Shown: piece by piece, positions 1-8,106 of the stretch
Layout of the letters: each line of letters begins with the position of its first letter
How positions within the stretch are numbered: position 1 is the first letter of the stretch
Notes under the pieces: model-generated
The model's input: the letters and a program-made list of their open reading frames with translations, nothing else
What the model was told of the DNA's origin: nothing
Database searches by the model: none
Source of the DNA: Nocardiopsis metallicus
GTDB lineage: Bacteria > Actinomycetota > Actinomycetes > Streptosporangiales > Streptosporangiaceae
Assembly (NCBI RefSeq): GCF_014201115.1
Contig: NZ_JACHDO010000001.1
Span: 6,944,001 to 7,008,000 of the forward strand
Length of the DNA: 64,000 nucleotides
Direction: 5' to 3'
Translations under genes and position numbers: made by a program

Positions 1-210
1 CACCCCCACGTGGGACGGGACGAGGCCGCCGACCCCAGCGCCTGGCTCATGTGCAGCGACGGCCTGTCGGACCTGGTGCTGCCCGAGGAGATGGAGCGCA
101 TGATCGCCGAGGCGGGCAGCGACGAGGCGGCCGTGCACGCCCTGTGGCAGGCCGCGATGGAGGCGGGCGGCAAGGACAACATCAGCATCCTGCTGGCCCG
201 CCGAAGGTAG
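1..210 (+). CDS. PP2C-family Ser/Thr phosphatase, C-terminal part
   Basis: Only the last 69 residues are in the window; the reading frame is open from base 1. It has the two C-terminal PP2C signatures: the metal-binding motif LMCSDGLSDLV and the closing GGKDNISILLARR, whose Asp-Asn pair ligates metal. The family (PstP/PrpC type in actinobacteria) removes phosphate from Ser/Thr residues of kinase targets. The upstream part, which would show whether it is the membrane-anchored PstP type, is missing. A strong hairpin follows 27 bases after the stop, so this gene ends its transcript. Confidence 0.88.
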   Translation, partial: HPHVGRDEAADPSAWLMCSDGLSDLVLPEEMERMIAEAGSDEAAVHALWQAAMEAGGKDNISILLARRR

Positions 211-236
211 CGGGCGCCAAGTACACACGGACACGC

Positions 237-270
237 GAGGGGCCCGCACGCGTCGGCGTGCGGGCCCCTC
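237..270 (+). terminator. Strong intrinsic terminator after the phosphatase gene
   Basis: A perfect 15-bp stem (237-251 with 256-270) closes a 4-base loop GTCG. It lies between the plus-strand phosphatase gene and the minus-strand copC gene, so it can serve both. No U-tract follows, as is common in actinomycete terminators. Confidence 0.8.
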
Positions 271-312
271 AGCCCTTGTGCGCCCCTCAGCTGCCGCTGG
301 GGGCCGTACTGG

Positions 313-963
313 CTACTTCTGGGCCGAGTCGCCGTCCGAACCCTCGTCCGAGCCCGCTCCGGGGCGGTTGCGCAGGCGCACCGCGACGAGCACGATCGCG
401 CCGAGGCCGGCGGCCGCCGCGACGATACCGGCCAGCACCATCACCGGGGAGGTGCCGGACTCCTCGGCCGCTGTGCTCTCCGCGGTCGCGGGGGAGGCGT
501 CGACGGTCTCCGCGTCCTCGGCGGGGGCCTCCTCCCCGGCCCCGGCCGGGTCCTCCTCGGGCTCCTCCGGGGCGGCGGCCGCGACGGCCTCCTCGCTGAC
601 CGAGAAGGTCAGGGTGTCCTGGATCGGGTGGCCGTCGGAGGACACCACGCGGTAGGCGATGCTGTACTCGCCCGCCTCGCTGAGCGGGGCCAGGTCCACG
701 GACACGTCGGTGCCGTCGAACTCCAGGTCTCCCTCCTGCTTCTCGGCGCCGTCGGGGCCGGTCACCACGATGGCGCTGCCGCTGCCGCCCGCCAGCGGGG
801 AGTTGTTGAAGGTCAGCACGACCTCCTCGGGGACGGTGTCGAGGGCGGCGCCGTCCTCCGGGTCGGAGCCGATGAGCACGTCATGGGCGAAGGCGGGGGC
901 GGGGGCCAGCAGCAGCGCCGCGGCGAAGGGGGCGAACAGGGCTGCGGTACGGATGGATCTCAT
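313..963 (-). CDS. copC: CopC-domain copper-resistance/homeostasis protein
   Basis: 216 residues. An N-terminal signal peptide (about 1-26, ending AFA) is followed directly by AHDVLIGSDPEDG, which places a His at the mature N-terminus as in CopC copper sites. The Ig-like CopC domain spans about 27-125 and has the second copper motif SSDGHPI near its end. A long Glu/Ala/Pro-rich linker then leads to one C-terminal membrane helix (about 176-196) and a short basic tail, so the copper domain is displayed outside the cell. CopC proteins bind copper outside the membrane and usually pass it to CopD; no CopD domain is fused here. The next gene upstream on this strand encodes a multi-pass membrane protein that may be a partner. 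Confidence 0.87.
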   Translation of the reverse strand: MRSIRTAALFAPFAAALLLAPAPAFAHDVLIGSDPEDGAALDTVPEEVVLTFNNSPLAGGSGSAIVVTGPDGAEKQEGDLEFDGTDVSVDLAPLSEAGEYSIAYRVVSSDGHPIQDTLTFSVSEEAVAAAAPEEPEEDPAGAGEEAPAEDAETVDASPATAESTAAEESGTSPVMVLAGIVAAAAGLGAIVLVAVRLRNRPGAGSDEGSDGDSAQK

Positions 964-1090
964 GGTCTTCTCTCAGGCCGTTGCGGGTGCGGTTCGCGCC
1001 CGGAGGGCACGGGTCGGGGCCCGTGCTGCTCCGGGCGTTTCGTGAGGAACCGCCTCAGGCAGCCCCGTGACCGGGCGGTCCGGGGCGCGG

Positions 1091-1675
1091 TCAGGAACAG
1101 AGGCGGAACGCGGACGAACCGGGAGGTCCGCGGGGGCCGTGCGCCGACGGCGCGGGGCGAGGGGGCGCGCCGGGCCGGGGCGCGCTGCGAGTCCGCCCGG
1201 GCGTACCGAACGAGAGGTCGGGGACCCGGAGCAGGCGTGGCAGGGCACGGGAGAGGGCGGTGGCCAGGGACCAGAGCGCGGACTCTCCGTGGGCCAGCAG
1301 CGCGGCGGCGAGCAGGGCCGCCCACAGGTGTGCGAACAGCATCCCCGGGGCGAAGCCGAGGGCGTGGGAGAGTAGCCCGTGCCCGCTGTGGTCGGTTCCG
1401 TGGTCGAGTGCGACCAGGCCGGGTCCGGCCGCCTGGAGGATCAGGTGCAGGGCGACCTGTGCGAGGGCCATCACGGCGAAGATGTCGCCGAAGCCCCGCA
1501 TGATCCGGGTGAACCGCCACAGGAGTCCGAAGAGGAACGCCGTGGCCAGGAGGAAGCCCCCGGCCCCGGCGGGCGTCTGGGCCCAGAGGTTGTGTCCGAC
1601 CCAGGCAAGGCCCGTGGACGCACCGGCGAGGAGAGCCGTGCGCGTGAGGCGGAGTGTGCCGTGAGCGGGTCGCAC
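1091..1675 (-). CDS. Multi-pass membrane protein upstream of copC
   Basis: 194 residues from a GTG at 1675. The open frame extends further upstream, but that part reads as Pro/Arg-rich shadow. Hydrophobic segments lie at about residues 10-27, 34-50, 60-78 and 95-125; one loop carries a His-rich stretch (HGTDHSGHG) that could bind metal. The tail is Pro/Arg-rich. No Shine-Dalgarno sequence is visible; instead TAGGTT sits 7 bases before the GTG, which suggests a leaderless transcript. It lies 127 bases before copC on the same strand, so a link to copper handling is plausible but inferred. I do not recognise the family. Confidence 0.62.
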   Translation of the reverse strand: MRPAHGTLRLTRTALLAGASTGLAWVGHNLWAQTPAGAGGFLLATAFLFGLLWRFTRIMRGFGDIFAVMALAQVALHLILQAAGPGLVALDHGTDHSGHGLLSHALGFAPGMLFAHLWAALLAAALLAHGESALWSLATALSRALPRLLRVPDLSFGTPGRTRSAPRPGAPPRPAPSAHGPRGPPGSSAFRLCS

Positions 1676-1841
1676 GATAGTGAACCTAGGCTGTGCCCCC
1701 AGGGGCCGCAAGACCTCCGGACGTGAGAACGGGCTCGTTCGTCTCGGGGCCCGGGTCCGGATCGTCCGGGGACACAGGTGAGCCGCCGGGCGCGGGGTCG
1801 GCGGCTCGCGACCTCCCGCGCCCGGCGGCTCCGCCTTGCGC

Positions 1842-2105
1842 CTATCCCGCCGGTACCAGCTCGCGGCGCATGTAGCGACGCTGCTCGGGGGTGGTCCCAC
1901 CCCAGACTCCATGAGCCTCACCAGCGCGCAGGGCCCACCGCAGACATTCCGGGCGAACAGTACAGCTGCGGCAGACGTCCAGGGCCTGCTCCGTGTCGGT
2001 GCGGCCGATCCCGGTGCTGCTCACCGGGAAGAAGATCTCCGGGTCGTACGAGCGGCAGTTTCCCTGCTCGACCCAGTCCTCGCTGTCGTGGTACAGGCGA
2101 TTCAC
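1842..2105 (-). CDS. WhiB-family iron-sulfur transcriptional regulator
   Basis: 87 residues with the full WhiB signature: four cysteines at 17, 45, 48 and 54 (CxxC spacing in the central pair) that hold a [4Fe-4S] cluster, the GVWGG turn at 66-70 and a basic C-terminal tail (RRYMRREL) that contacts DNA. WhiB-like proteins act with the major sigma factor and respond to redox or nitric oxide; which subfamily this is cannot be told from the sequence alone. The ATG is preceded by GGAGG at good spacing. About 130 bp upstream is a striking palindromic operator candidate. Confidence 0.93.
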   Translation of the reverse strand: MNRLYHDSEDWVEQGNCRSYDPEIFFPVSSTGIGRTDTEQALDVCRSCTVRPECLRWALRAGEAHGVWGGTTPEQRRYMRRELVPAG

Positions 2106-2231
2106 GGACGCCTCCGATCCCTGGTCAGTGGTCTCCGCCGTGGTTCTACGGCGGGGGCGACGAAGTTCGAGTCCGCACTGCCGTCTCGGGGATGCGCGTC
2201 CCTGATGGGCTGCGGCGAAGCGGTGCGACTA

Positions 2232-2260
2232 ATTGTAGTACTACATGAGGTCGTACTACA
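2232..2260 (-). promoter_or_regulatory. Palindromic operator overlapping a likely -10 of the whiB-like gene
   Basis: TGTAGTACTACA (2234-2245) is a perfect 12-bp palindrome. A further half-site TACTACA follows at 2254-2260, so TGTAGTAC (2234-2241) and GTACTACA (2253-2260) also form an 8-bp inverted repeat. On the minus strand TACAAT (2232-2237) makes a good -10 box within the dyad. The half-sites TACTACA/TGTAGTA resemble those of BlaI/MecI-type repressors, but that assignment is inference. Confidence 0.55.
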
Positions 2261-2261
2261 C

Positions 2262-2731
2262 AGAGTCTGATGGAAACTCGGCGATTCATCAAGGACGTTC
2301 AGCGGTGTCGAGGGACTTCGTGCCCCTGTCGGAGTCAAGGGAGCGGGGCGATCCGGGCAGGAGATGACAAGCCGGCGTGTCGCCGCGGGGGTGCGAGAAA
2401 TTCCCGTGTGCAGGTGGTTCCGAGAGCCGGCGGGCGTAGCGTGTGACGTGCGGGGTCGCCCGGCTCGCGCGTTATGTCGCGAGGTTTCCACCGAATTGAT
2501 GTGACTTAACGCACGCTTAATATTCCTCGCGGAGGCTCTATGTTTGACCCTGACGGATGTCGGCGGCCCATCGCCGGGTGTGTTCTCACCCTGGGCTACG
2601 CGAGTCCGCCCCCGGGGGTGAATCCCCTGATGGACAGGGCGTGAGCGGTGCGGGCGGCCACTACTGCGCGTCACCTGGGAGCCCTGCACAGAGTGGGTTC
2701 AAGCTGCTAAATAAACGGGTCCTACCCACTC
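2262..2731. other. Non-coding stretch between the whiB-like gene and ectA
   Basis: No convincing reading frame is present; the frames that are open lack the GC-rich third positions of neighbouring genes. AT content is higher than around it (for example the TTAACGCACGCTTAATATTC stretch near 2507-2526), as expected of a promoter-rich divergent region. Confidence 0.5.
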
Positions 2732-2761
2732 AGAATCCGCTTAAACATCTGCGCGGATTCT
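2732..2761. promoter_or_regulatory. Inverted repeat upstream of ectA
   Basis: AGAATCCGC (2732-2740) and GCGGATTCT (2753-2761) form a perfect 9-bp inverted repeat with a 12-base AT-rich centre, about 97 bp before the ectA start. TTGACC at 2775-2780 could be a -35 box. It could be an operator for the ectoine operon or a leader hairpin; the sequence does not decide. Confidence 0.4.
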
Positions 2762-2857
2762 CGCTGAAACGTCTTTGACCTTCGTTCGCTAAGTTCGATC
2801 GACGTGCCACATCTACGAACGAACCTCCAAGCACGCGACCGAACTGAAGGCGGGGCT

Positions 2858-3403
2858 GTGAGCTCCCAGACCGCAGAGGCCGCGCGCCGTGAAGGCGTGC
2901 GCCTTTCGCACCCTTCCCCGGAGGACGGGCCGCACATGTGGCGGTTGGCCGGCGAGACGGGGATGGACGTCAACTCCCCGTACGCCTACACGCTCTGGTG
3001 CCGGGACTTCGCCGCGACCAGCGTCGTGGCGCGGGACACCGACGGCCGGGTGGCGGCCTACGTCACCGGTTACGTCCGCCCCGACAGCCCGGACACGTAC
3101 TTCCTCTGGCAGGTGGCCGTCGACTCCGCGTACCGGGGTCAGCGGCTGGCCCGCCGGATGCTCGACTTCATCGGCGACGCGATCGCCGAGCAGGGCCTTC
3201 AGTACCTCGAAGCGACCGTCACTCCCGACAACGAGGCCTCCCGAGCCCTCTTCGCGTCCTTCGCGCGGAGCCGGCGGACCGAGGCCGTGTGGAGCCCGCT
3301 CTTCGGCGCGGAGCACTTCCCGAAGCACGGGGACGAGCCCCACGAGCCCGAGGACCTCGTCCGCATCGGGCCCTTCGGCTCGCATCCCGCCACCGACGAC
3401 TGA
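2858..3403 (+). CDS. ectA: L-2,4-diaminobutyrate acetyltransferase
   Basis: 181 residues from a GTG; the open frame starts earlier at 2804, but the GTG has an AAGGCGGGG-type ribosome site and gives the usual family length. A GNAT fold is evident: WQVAVDSAYRGQRLARRML (about 84-102) contains the acetyl-CoA pyrophosphate loop (R-G-Q-R-L-A). EctA acetylates L-2,4-diaminobutyrate to N-gamma-acetyl-diaminobutyrate, the second step from aspartate-semialdehyde to ectoine. ectB and ectC follow in the standard order, which makes the assignment firm. Confidence 0.94.
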   Translation: MSSQTAEAARREGVRLSHPSPEDGPHMWRLAGETGMDVNSPYAYTLWCRDFAATSVVARDTDGRVAAYVTGYVRPDSPDTYFLWQVAVDSAYRGQRLARRMLDFIGDAIAEQGLQYLEATVTPDNEASRALFASFARSRRTEAVWSPLFGAEHFPKHGDEPHEPEDLVRIGPFGSHPATDD

Positions 3404-3494
3404 CCATCCGCACCGGATCAACTCGATCCTGTACCCACCCCTCGTCTAAGCCATGAGCCCACGAAGTTGGGGAAAGGAACCAAGGAACAGCACC

Positions 3495-4766
3495 ATGGAG
3501 ACCTTCCAGCGCCTCGAGTCCGAAGTCCGCGGATACTGCCGGAACTGGCCGGTCGTCTTCGACAAGGCGGTCGGCAGCCACGTTTACGACGAGTCGGGAA
3601 AGCCCTACCTGGACTTCTTCGCCGGGGCCGGATCGCTCAACTACGGTCACAACAACCCCGAGCTGAAGACCTCGCTCATCGAGTACCTGACGGACGACCG
3701 CATCGTCCACAGCCTCGACGCCTACAGCGTGGCCAAACGCGAGTTCCTGAAAACCTTCGAGGACGTCATCCTCAAACCGAGGAACCTGGACTACAAGATC
3801 CAGTTCCCCGGCCCCGCGGGCAACAACGCGGTCGAGGCCGCGCTCAAACTGGCCCGCAAGTACACCGGTCGCCAGACCATCATCAACTTCACCAACGGCT
3901 TCCACGGCATGACCCTGGGGGCCCTGGCCGTCACCGGCAACTCCATGAAGCGCGGCGGCGCCGGCGTGCCGCTGGACCACGTGGCGACCATGCCGTTCGA
4001 CAACTACCTCGACGGCAAGACCCCGGACTTCCTGTGGCTGCGCACCCTCCTGGACGACAGCGGCAGCGGCCTGGACGCCCCGGCCGCCGTCATCGTCGAG
4101 GCCATCCAGGGTGAGGGCGGCATCAACGTCGCCAGCTCCGAGTGGCTGCGCGGGCTCTCCGAGCTCTGCCAGGAGTACGGGATCCTGCTGATCCTGGACG
4201 ACATCCAGATGGGCTGCGGCCGCACCGGCAAGTTCTTCAGCTTCGAAGAGGCCGGCATCGTCCCGGACATCGTCACCCTGTCCAAGTCCATCAGCGGTTA
4301 CGGCCTGCCGATGGCGCTCACGCTGTTCAAGCGCGAGCTGGACGTGTGGGAGCCGGGCGAGCACAACGGCACCTTCCGCGGCTTCAACCCGGCCATGGTC
4401 ACCGGCGCCGAGGCGCTGCGCCGCTTCTGGAGCGACGGCGCCTTCGCCGAGGCCACCATCGCCAAGGGCGACATGGTCCAGGCCCGCCTCGCGGAGATGG
4501 CCGCCGAGCACGCCGACTTCGGCGCGCACGTGCGCGGCCGCGGCCTGGCCCGCGGTCTGGCCTTCGACGCCGAGGGCGGCATCGCCAAGAAGGTCGCCGC
4601 CGAGTCCTTCGACCGCGGCCTGCTCCTGGAGACCTCCGGTCCCGAGGACGAGGTCGCCAAGCTGCTCCCGCCGCTGACCGCGACGGAGGAGGAGCTGACC
4701 GCCGGCCTGGACATCATGGCCGACGCCGCCCGCGCCGCCGTCAAGGCCGCCGCGCAGCCCGCCTAA
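3495..4766 (+). CDS. ectB: Diaminobutyrate-2-oxoglutarate transaminase
   Basis: 423 residues, the usual EctB length, from the ATG at 3495 with AAGGA eight bases upstream. A class-III PLP aminotransferase: [14 protein letters not shown] (about 232-245) supplies the Asp that contacts the pyridine ring, and [10 protein letters not shown] supplies the Schiff-base lysine (K264). It transfers the amino group from glutamate to L-aspartate-4-semialdehyde, making L-2,4-diaminobutyrate for EctA. It sits 91 bases after ectA and 188 before ectC. Confidence 0.95.
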   Translation: METFQRLESEVRGYCRNWPVVFDKAVGSHVYDESGKPYLDFFAGAGSLNYGHNNPELKTSLIEYLTDDRIVHSLDAYSVAKREFLKTFEDVILKPRNLDYKIQFPGPAGNNAVEAALKLARKYTGRQTIINFTNGFHGMTLGALAVTGNSMKRGGAGVPLDHVATMPFDNYLDGKTPDFLWLRTLLDDSGSGLDAPAAVIVEAIQGEGGINVASSEWLRGLSELCQEYGILLILDDIQMGCGRTGKFFSFEEAGIVPDIVTLSKSISGYGLPMALTLFKRELDVWEPGEHNGTFRGFNPAMVTGAEALRRFWSDGAFAEATIAKGDMVQARLAEMAAEHADFGAHVRGRGLARGLAFDAEGGIAKKVAAESFDRGLLLETSGPEDEVAKLLPPLTATEEELTAGLDIMADAARAAVKAAAQPA

Positions 4767-4954
4767 GAGCGGTCCAGCCGCCGGGACGGCCGTCCCGGCG
4801 GCGGTGTCCGAACGCCCCAGTGGCGCTTTCGGACCGACGGGTTCCACCGAATTCGGTTCCGGGGCCGGTCGCCACCCCTACCGGGGTGCCGGTCGGCCCC
4901 GTACCGTGTATCACCAGCGCATACAGCGCGCATCAGAGCGTGAAGGAGACACAA

Positions 4955-5356
4955 GTGATCGTTCGCAGTCTGGACGAGGTCAACGACACCGACGCTGACA
5001 TCAAGACCGAGAACTGGCGCAGCCGTCGGATCGTCCTGGCCAAGGAGAAGGTCGGCTTCTCCTTCCACGAGACCGTCCTGTACGCGGGCACCGAGTCGAC
5101 GTTCTGGTACGCCAACCACATCGAGCTCGTGCACTGCATCGAGGGCGAGGCCGAGCTGACCAACGAGGAGACCGGGGAGAAGCACATCATCACCCCGGGC
5201 ACCCTCTACCTGCTCAACGGCCACGAGAAGCACACGGTCCGCCCCAAGACGGACTTCCGCGTCCTGTGCGTCTTCAACCCGCCCGTCACCGGGCGCGAGG
5301 TCCACGACGAGAACGGCGTCTACCCGCTGGTCGTCGAAGAGGACGCCAACGCGTAG
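4955..5356 (+). CDS. ectC: L-ectoine synthase
   Basis: 133 residues, a cupin. The GTG at 4955 has GAAGGAG seven bases before it. Recognisable EctC segments run [16 protein letters not shown] at the N-terminus, then [14 protein letters not shown] and [14 protein letters not shown] in the barrel and [10 protein letters not shown] near the end. EctC cyclises N-gamma-acetyl-diaminobutyrate to ectoine, completing the pathway. The 188-base gap after ectB could hold an internal promoter. No ectD (ectoine hydroxylase) follows, so hydroxyectoine is not made from this cluster. Confidence 0.95.
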   Translation: MIVRSLDEVNDTDADIKTENWRSRRIVLAKEKVGFSFHETVLYAGTESTFWYANHIELVHCIEGEAELTNEETGEKHIITPGTLYLLNGHEKHTVRPKTDFRVLCVFNPPVTGREVHDENGVYPLVVEEDANA

Positions 5357-5415
5357 TCACACCGACGCGCGGTCACGCCGAAGCGTAGCCCTCGGGGCAC
5401 ACGGTCTCGCCAGAG

Positions 5416-5447
5416 CGGGCGGGGTTCATTCACTTGAGCCCCGCCCG
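5416..5447 (+). terminator. Terminator of the ectABC operon
   Basis: A 13-bp stem (5416-5428 with 5435-5447, one G-U pair) with a 6-base loop lies about 60 bases after the ectC stop. It separates ectABC from the importer genes, so the two are separate transcription units. Confidence 0.75.
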
Positions 5448-5532
5448 TTCGCGTTCGCAGGGTAGTGACCCCTGGGTGACGGGCATAAGAACCCATAGTC
5501 ACCAAGCACAGGTGGCCAGCTCGGAGGGGGTG

Positions 5533-5555
5533 TCTCATCGGGTCACCCGATGAGA
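5533..5555. promoter_or_regulatory. Perfect 10-bp inverted repeat in the ehu promoter region
   Basis: TCTCATCGGG and CCCGATGAGA are separated by TCA. The element lies 234 bases before ehuB and about 85 after the ectC terminator. It is followed by an AT-richer stretch with two CATAAC words (5570s) and then the long leader of the importer operon. An operator is more likely than a terminator because a terminator already precedes it; the binding protein is unknown. Confidence 0.45.
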
Positions 5556-5788
5556 TGCGACTCATAACCAGTGCATAACGGACTAAACATGTTCAGTTAC
5601 TGCACGGCGGGCCCGGGGAGGGAGACCCCGTACCACCGCCGTCGCCCCACGCACCCGGGCGGCGGCGACCGCCGCGGTACCGTGCCGCGGAAGCGCCCAC
5701 ACGAGGCGATCCACCATCCGAACGCGCGGAGCCCTCGCCCTGTCCTTCGGGCGAAGGCGCCGCTATCGCGAGTTTTCGAGGAGCAGTC

Positions 5789-6730
5789 GTGAAGAATCAG
5801 GGACCAGCGCGTCGGCGGGGAACCTGGGGGCGCCGAGACGCTCTCCGTCTGGCCGGGGTCGGTGCGGCAGTGACCGGACTCGCAGCCTGCAGTCGAGTCG
5901 ACGACGGCGGTGGCGGCGGTACCGGGGCCGACGGCGAGGAGGGGCAGAGCACCCTCGAACGCCTGCGCGAACAGGGATTCGTGGCGGTGGCCCTGGCCAA
6001 CGAGGTGCCCTTCGGCTTCGTGGACTCCTCCGGTGAGGCGGCCGGGCAGTCCCCGGCGGTGGCCCGAGCGGTCTTCGAGGAGCTGGGCGTCCCGGAGATC
6101 CAGGCGTCGGCGACCTCGTGGGACGGTCTGATCCCGGGCCTGCAGGCCAACCGCTACGACGTCATCGCCGCCGGTGTGTTCATCACCCCCGAGCGCTGCG
6201 AGCAGGTCGCGTTCACCGAACCGACCGCCACCTCGCCCGAGGCCTTCCTGGTGGAGGAGGGCAACCCGCACGGCATCCAGCACTTCGAGGACTTCGCCGA
6301 CAACCCCGACCTCACCCTCGCCGTCCTCAACGGTTCGGTGGAGCAGACCTACGCCGAGTACTTCGGCGTGCCCGGCGGCCAGCTGGAGCTCATCCCGGAC
6401 CAGACCCGCGGTTTCGAACTGCTGCAGAGCGGTCGCGTCGACGCGGTGTCCATGCTGGCGGTGTCCCACACCTACCTGCTGATCGAGCGCGACCTCGAGG
6501 ACGAGTACACCGTCACCGACCCCTTCTACCCCGTGATGAACGACAACGAGGAGAAGGGCTGGGGCGGGCTGTGCGTCCGCCAGGAGGACGAGGAACTGCT
6601 CTCGGAGATGAACCGGGTCATCGGTGAGTTCAGGGAGAGCGGCCGTCTGCTCGAGCTCGGCGAGGAGTGGGGCTTCACCGAGGACGACCTGCCCGACGAG
6701 ACCACCACAGCGGAACTCTGCGAGGGCTGA
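5789..6730 (+). CDS. ehuB: Ectoine/amino-acid ABC transporter substrate-binding lipoprotein (EhuB type)
   Basis: 313 residues. Twin arginines (GRRDALRLAG, about 14-23) and a lipobox LAAC with Cys34 indicate a Tat-exported lipoprotein. The mature part is a family-3 periplasmic-binding fold (PF00497 type): opening FVAVALANEVPFGFVD, middle SWDGLIPGLQANRYDVIAAG, and a hinge near LNGSVEQTYAEYFG. The GTG start has GAGGAG upstream. Two permeases and an ATPase follow without gaps. Placement beside ectABC and the gene order B-C-D-A match ectoine/hydroxyectoine importers; a glutamate/polar amino-acid importer is the alternative if context is ignored. Confidence 0.82.
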   Translation: MKNQGPARRRGTWGRRDALRLAGVGAAVTGLAACSRVDDGGGGGTGADGEEGQSTLERLREQGFVAVALANEVPFGFVDSSGEAAGQSPAVARAVFEELGVPEIQASATSWDGLIPGLQANRYDVIAAGVFITPERCEQVAFTEPTATSPEAFLVEEGNPHGIQHFEDFADNPDLTLAVLNGSVEQTYAEYFGVPGGQLELIPDQTRGFELLQSGRVDAVSMLAVSHTYLLIERDLEDEYTVTDPFYPVMNDNEEKGWGGLCVRQEDEELLSEMNRVIGEFRESGRLLELGEEWGFTEDDLPDETTTAELCEG

Positions 6731-6736
6731 TCCCTC

Positions 6737-7465
6737 GTGGAGTTCCTTCTAGAACAGTGGCCACGCTTCGTTGCCGGAGCGTGGCTCACCATCCAGCTCA
6801 CGCTCGGCGGCATCGTCCTGGCCTTCGTCCTGGCGATGTTCTTCGGCATTTTGGGTACCGTCCAGCACTGGCTGGCCAGGGCCGTCGCCACGGTGTACGT
6901 GGAGGTGTTCCGGGGCATCGCGGCACTGGTCGTCATGTACTGGTTCATCTACGCCCTGCCCGTGGCGACCGGCTTCCAGCTGGACGACATGTTCGCCGCG
7001 ATCCTGGCGCTGGGCCTGAACCTGGGCGCCTACGGGGCCGAGGTGGTGCGCTCCTCGATCAACGCCGTACCCAAGGCGCAGATCGAGGCGACCGTCTCAC
7101 TGAACATGTCCTGGCCGCAGCGCATGCGCCTGGTGGTCCTGCCCCAGGCCTGGGCGCAGATGCTGCCCACGTTCGGCAACCTGGTCGTGGAGCTGATGAA
7201 GGCGACGGCCGTGGTCTACCTGGTGGGCCTGCACGACCTCTCCTGGGTCGCCGACGACCTGCGCCGCCTGTCCGGCGAGACGATCCCGGTCTTCCTCGTG
7301 GCCTTCGCCCTCTACTACCTGATCGCCCAGGTCCTGATCTTCTGCGTGCGGCTGCTCGAACGCAGGGCCAACCAGAAACTGGGTAGGACCCCGCCGTCAG
7401 GCGGCGGGATCTTGGGGCTGCTGCGACCCCCGGCGGTCGGTACGAAGGTGGGGGTGGCCAAGTGA
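6737..7465 (+). CDS. ehuC: Ectoine ABC transporter permease (EhuC type)
   Basis: 242 residues from a GTG six bases after the ehuB stop. An amino-acid-type (HisM/GlnP) permease with about five membrane helices. The EAA loop reads as EATVSLNMSWPQRMRLVVLPQAWAQ, split here for length as EATVSLNMSW then PQRMRLVVLPQAW; it is the ATPase contact. The last bases overlap ehuD in a GTGA arrangement, a sign of translational coupling. It forms the membrane channel as a heterodimer with EhuD. Confidence 0.85.
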   Translation: MEFLLEQWPRFVAGAWLTIQLTLGGIVLAFVLAMFFGILGTVQHWLARAVATVYVEVFRGIAALVVMYWFIYALPVATGFQLDDMFAAILALGLNLGAYGAEVVRSSINAVPKAQIEATVSLNMSWPQRMRLVVLPQAWAQMLPTFGNLVVELMKATAVVYLVGLHDLSWVADDLRRLSGETIPVFLVAFALYYLIAQVLIFCVRLLERRANQKLGRTPPSGGGILGLLRPPAVGTKVGVAK

Positions 7466-8106
7466 GCGGGTTCTGGGATTTCGAGTACACCGGTCAGGTC
7501 ATGCCCGACCTGTTGAGCGGCCTGCTGGTGACGATCCAGGCGACGGGGATCGGCTACGCCCTCGCCCTGACCCTCGGCCTGGTCATCGCGATGGTTCGGC
7601 GCGTGCCGCTCTTCGGCTCCGTCGTGCACTTCCTCATGGAGTTCATCCGCACGACTCCGCTGGTGATCCAGCTGGTGTTCGTCTTCGCGCTGGCCCCGGC
7701 CAACGTCTCGGCGTTCACCATCGGTGTCGTCGTCCTCGGTATCCACTACGCGGCCTACACCGCTGAGGTGTACCGCTCGGGCATCGAGGGCGTGGCCAAG
7801 GGGCAGTGGGAGGCGGCCCGGGCGCTGAGCCTGCCGGGCACGCGGACCTGGGGCGCCATCGTGCTGCCCCAGGCCATCCGCAAGGTCATCCCCGCACTGG
7901 GCAACTACCTGATCGCGATGTTCAAGGACACCCCCTTGCTCTTCGCCATCGGAGTGGTGGAGCTGCTGGCCGTGGCACAGCAGGTCGGAAGCAGGGACTT
8001 CCGCTACGTGGAGACGTTCACCATCGTCGGTCTCCTCTTCCTCGTGGTGAGCGTCCCCTCCGCGATTCTGATTCGACGACTGGAGAAGCGATATGTCGCC
8101 GTCTGA
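7462..8106 (+). CDS. ehuD: Ectoine ABC transporter permease (EhuD type)
   Basis: 214 residues, second HisM/GlnP-type permease. It has the EAA loop EAARALSLPGTRTWGAIVLP near residues 115-135 and about five helices. The start overlaps the ehuC stop by 4 bases and the end overlaps ehuA by 14, so the four genes are one coupled unit. Confidence 0.86.
   Translation: MSGFWDFEYTGQVMPDLLSGLLVTIQATGIGYALALTLGLVIAMVRRVPLFGSVVHFLMEFIRTTPLVIQLVFVFALAPANVSAFTIGVVVLGIHYAAYTAEVYRSGIEGVAKGQWEAARALSLPGTRTWGAIVLPQAIRKVIPALGNYLIAMFKDTPLLFAIGVVELLAVAQQVGSRDFRYVETFTIVGLLFLVVSVPSAILIRRLEKRYVAV

Noticed and set aside
2102-2689. Long minus-strand open frame upstream of the whiB-like gene
   Set aside because: Low-complexity Arg/Ser/Thr content, no recognisable domain, and it overlaps the palindromic operator.
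5357-5788. ectD or another ectoine gene after ectC
   Set aside because: No coding frame lies in this gap; the next gene is the importer lipoprotein.
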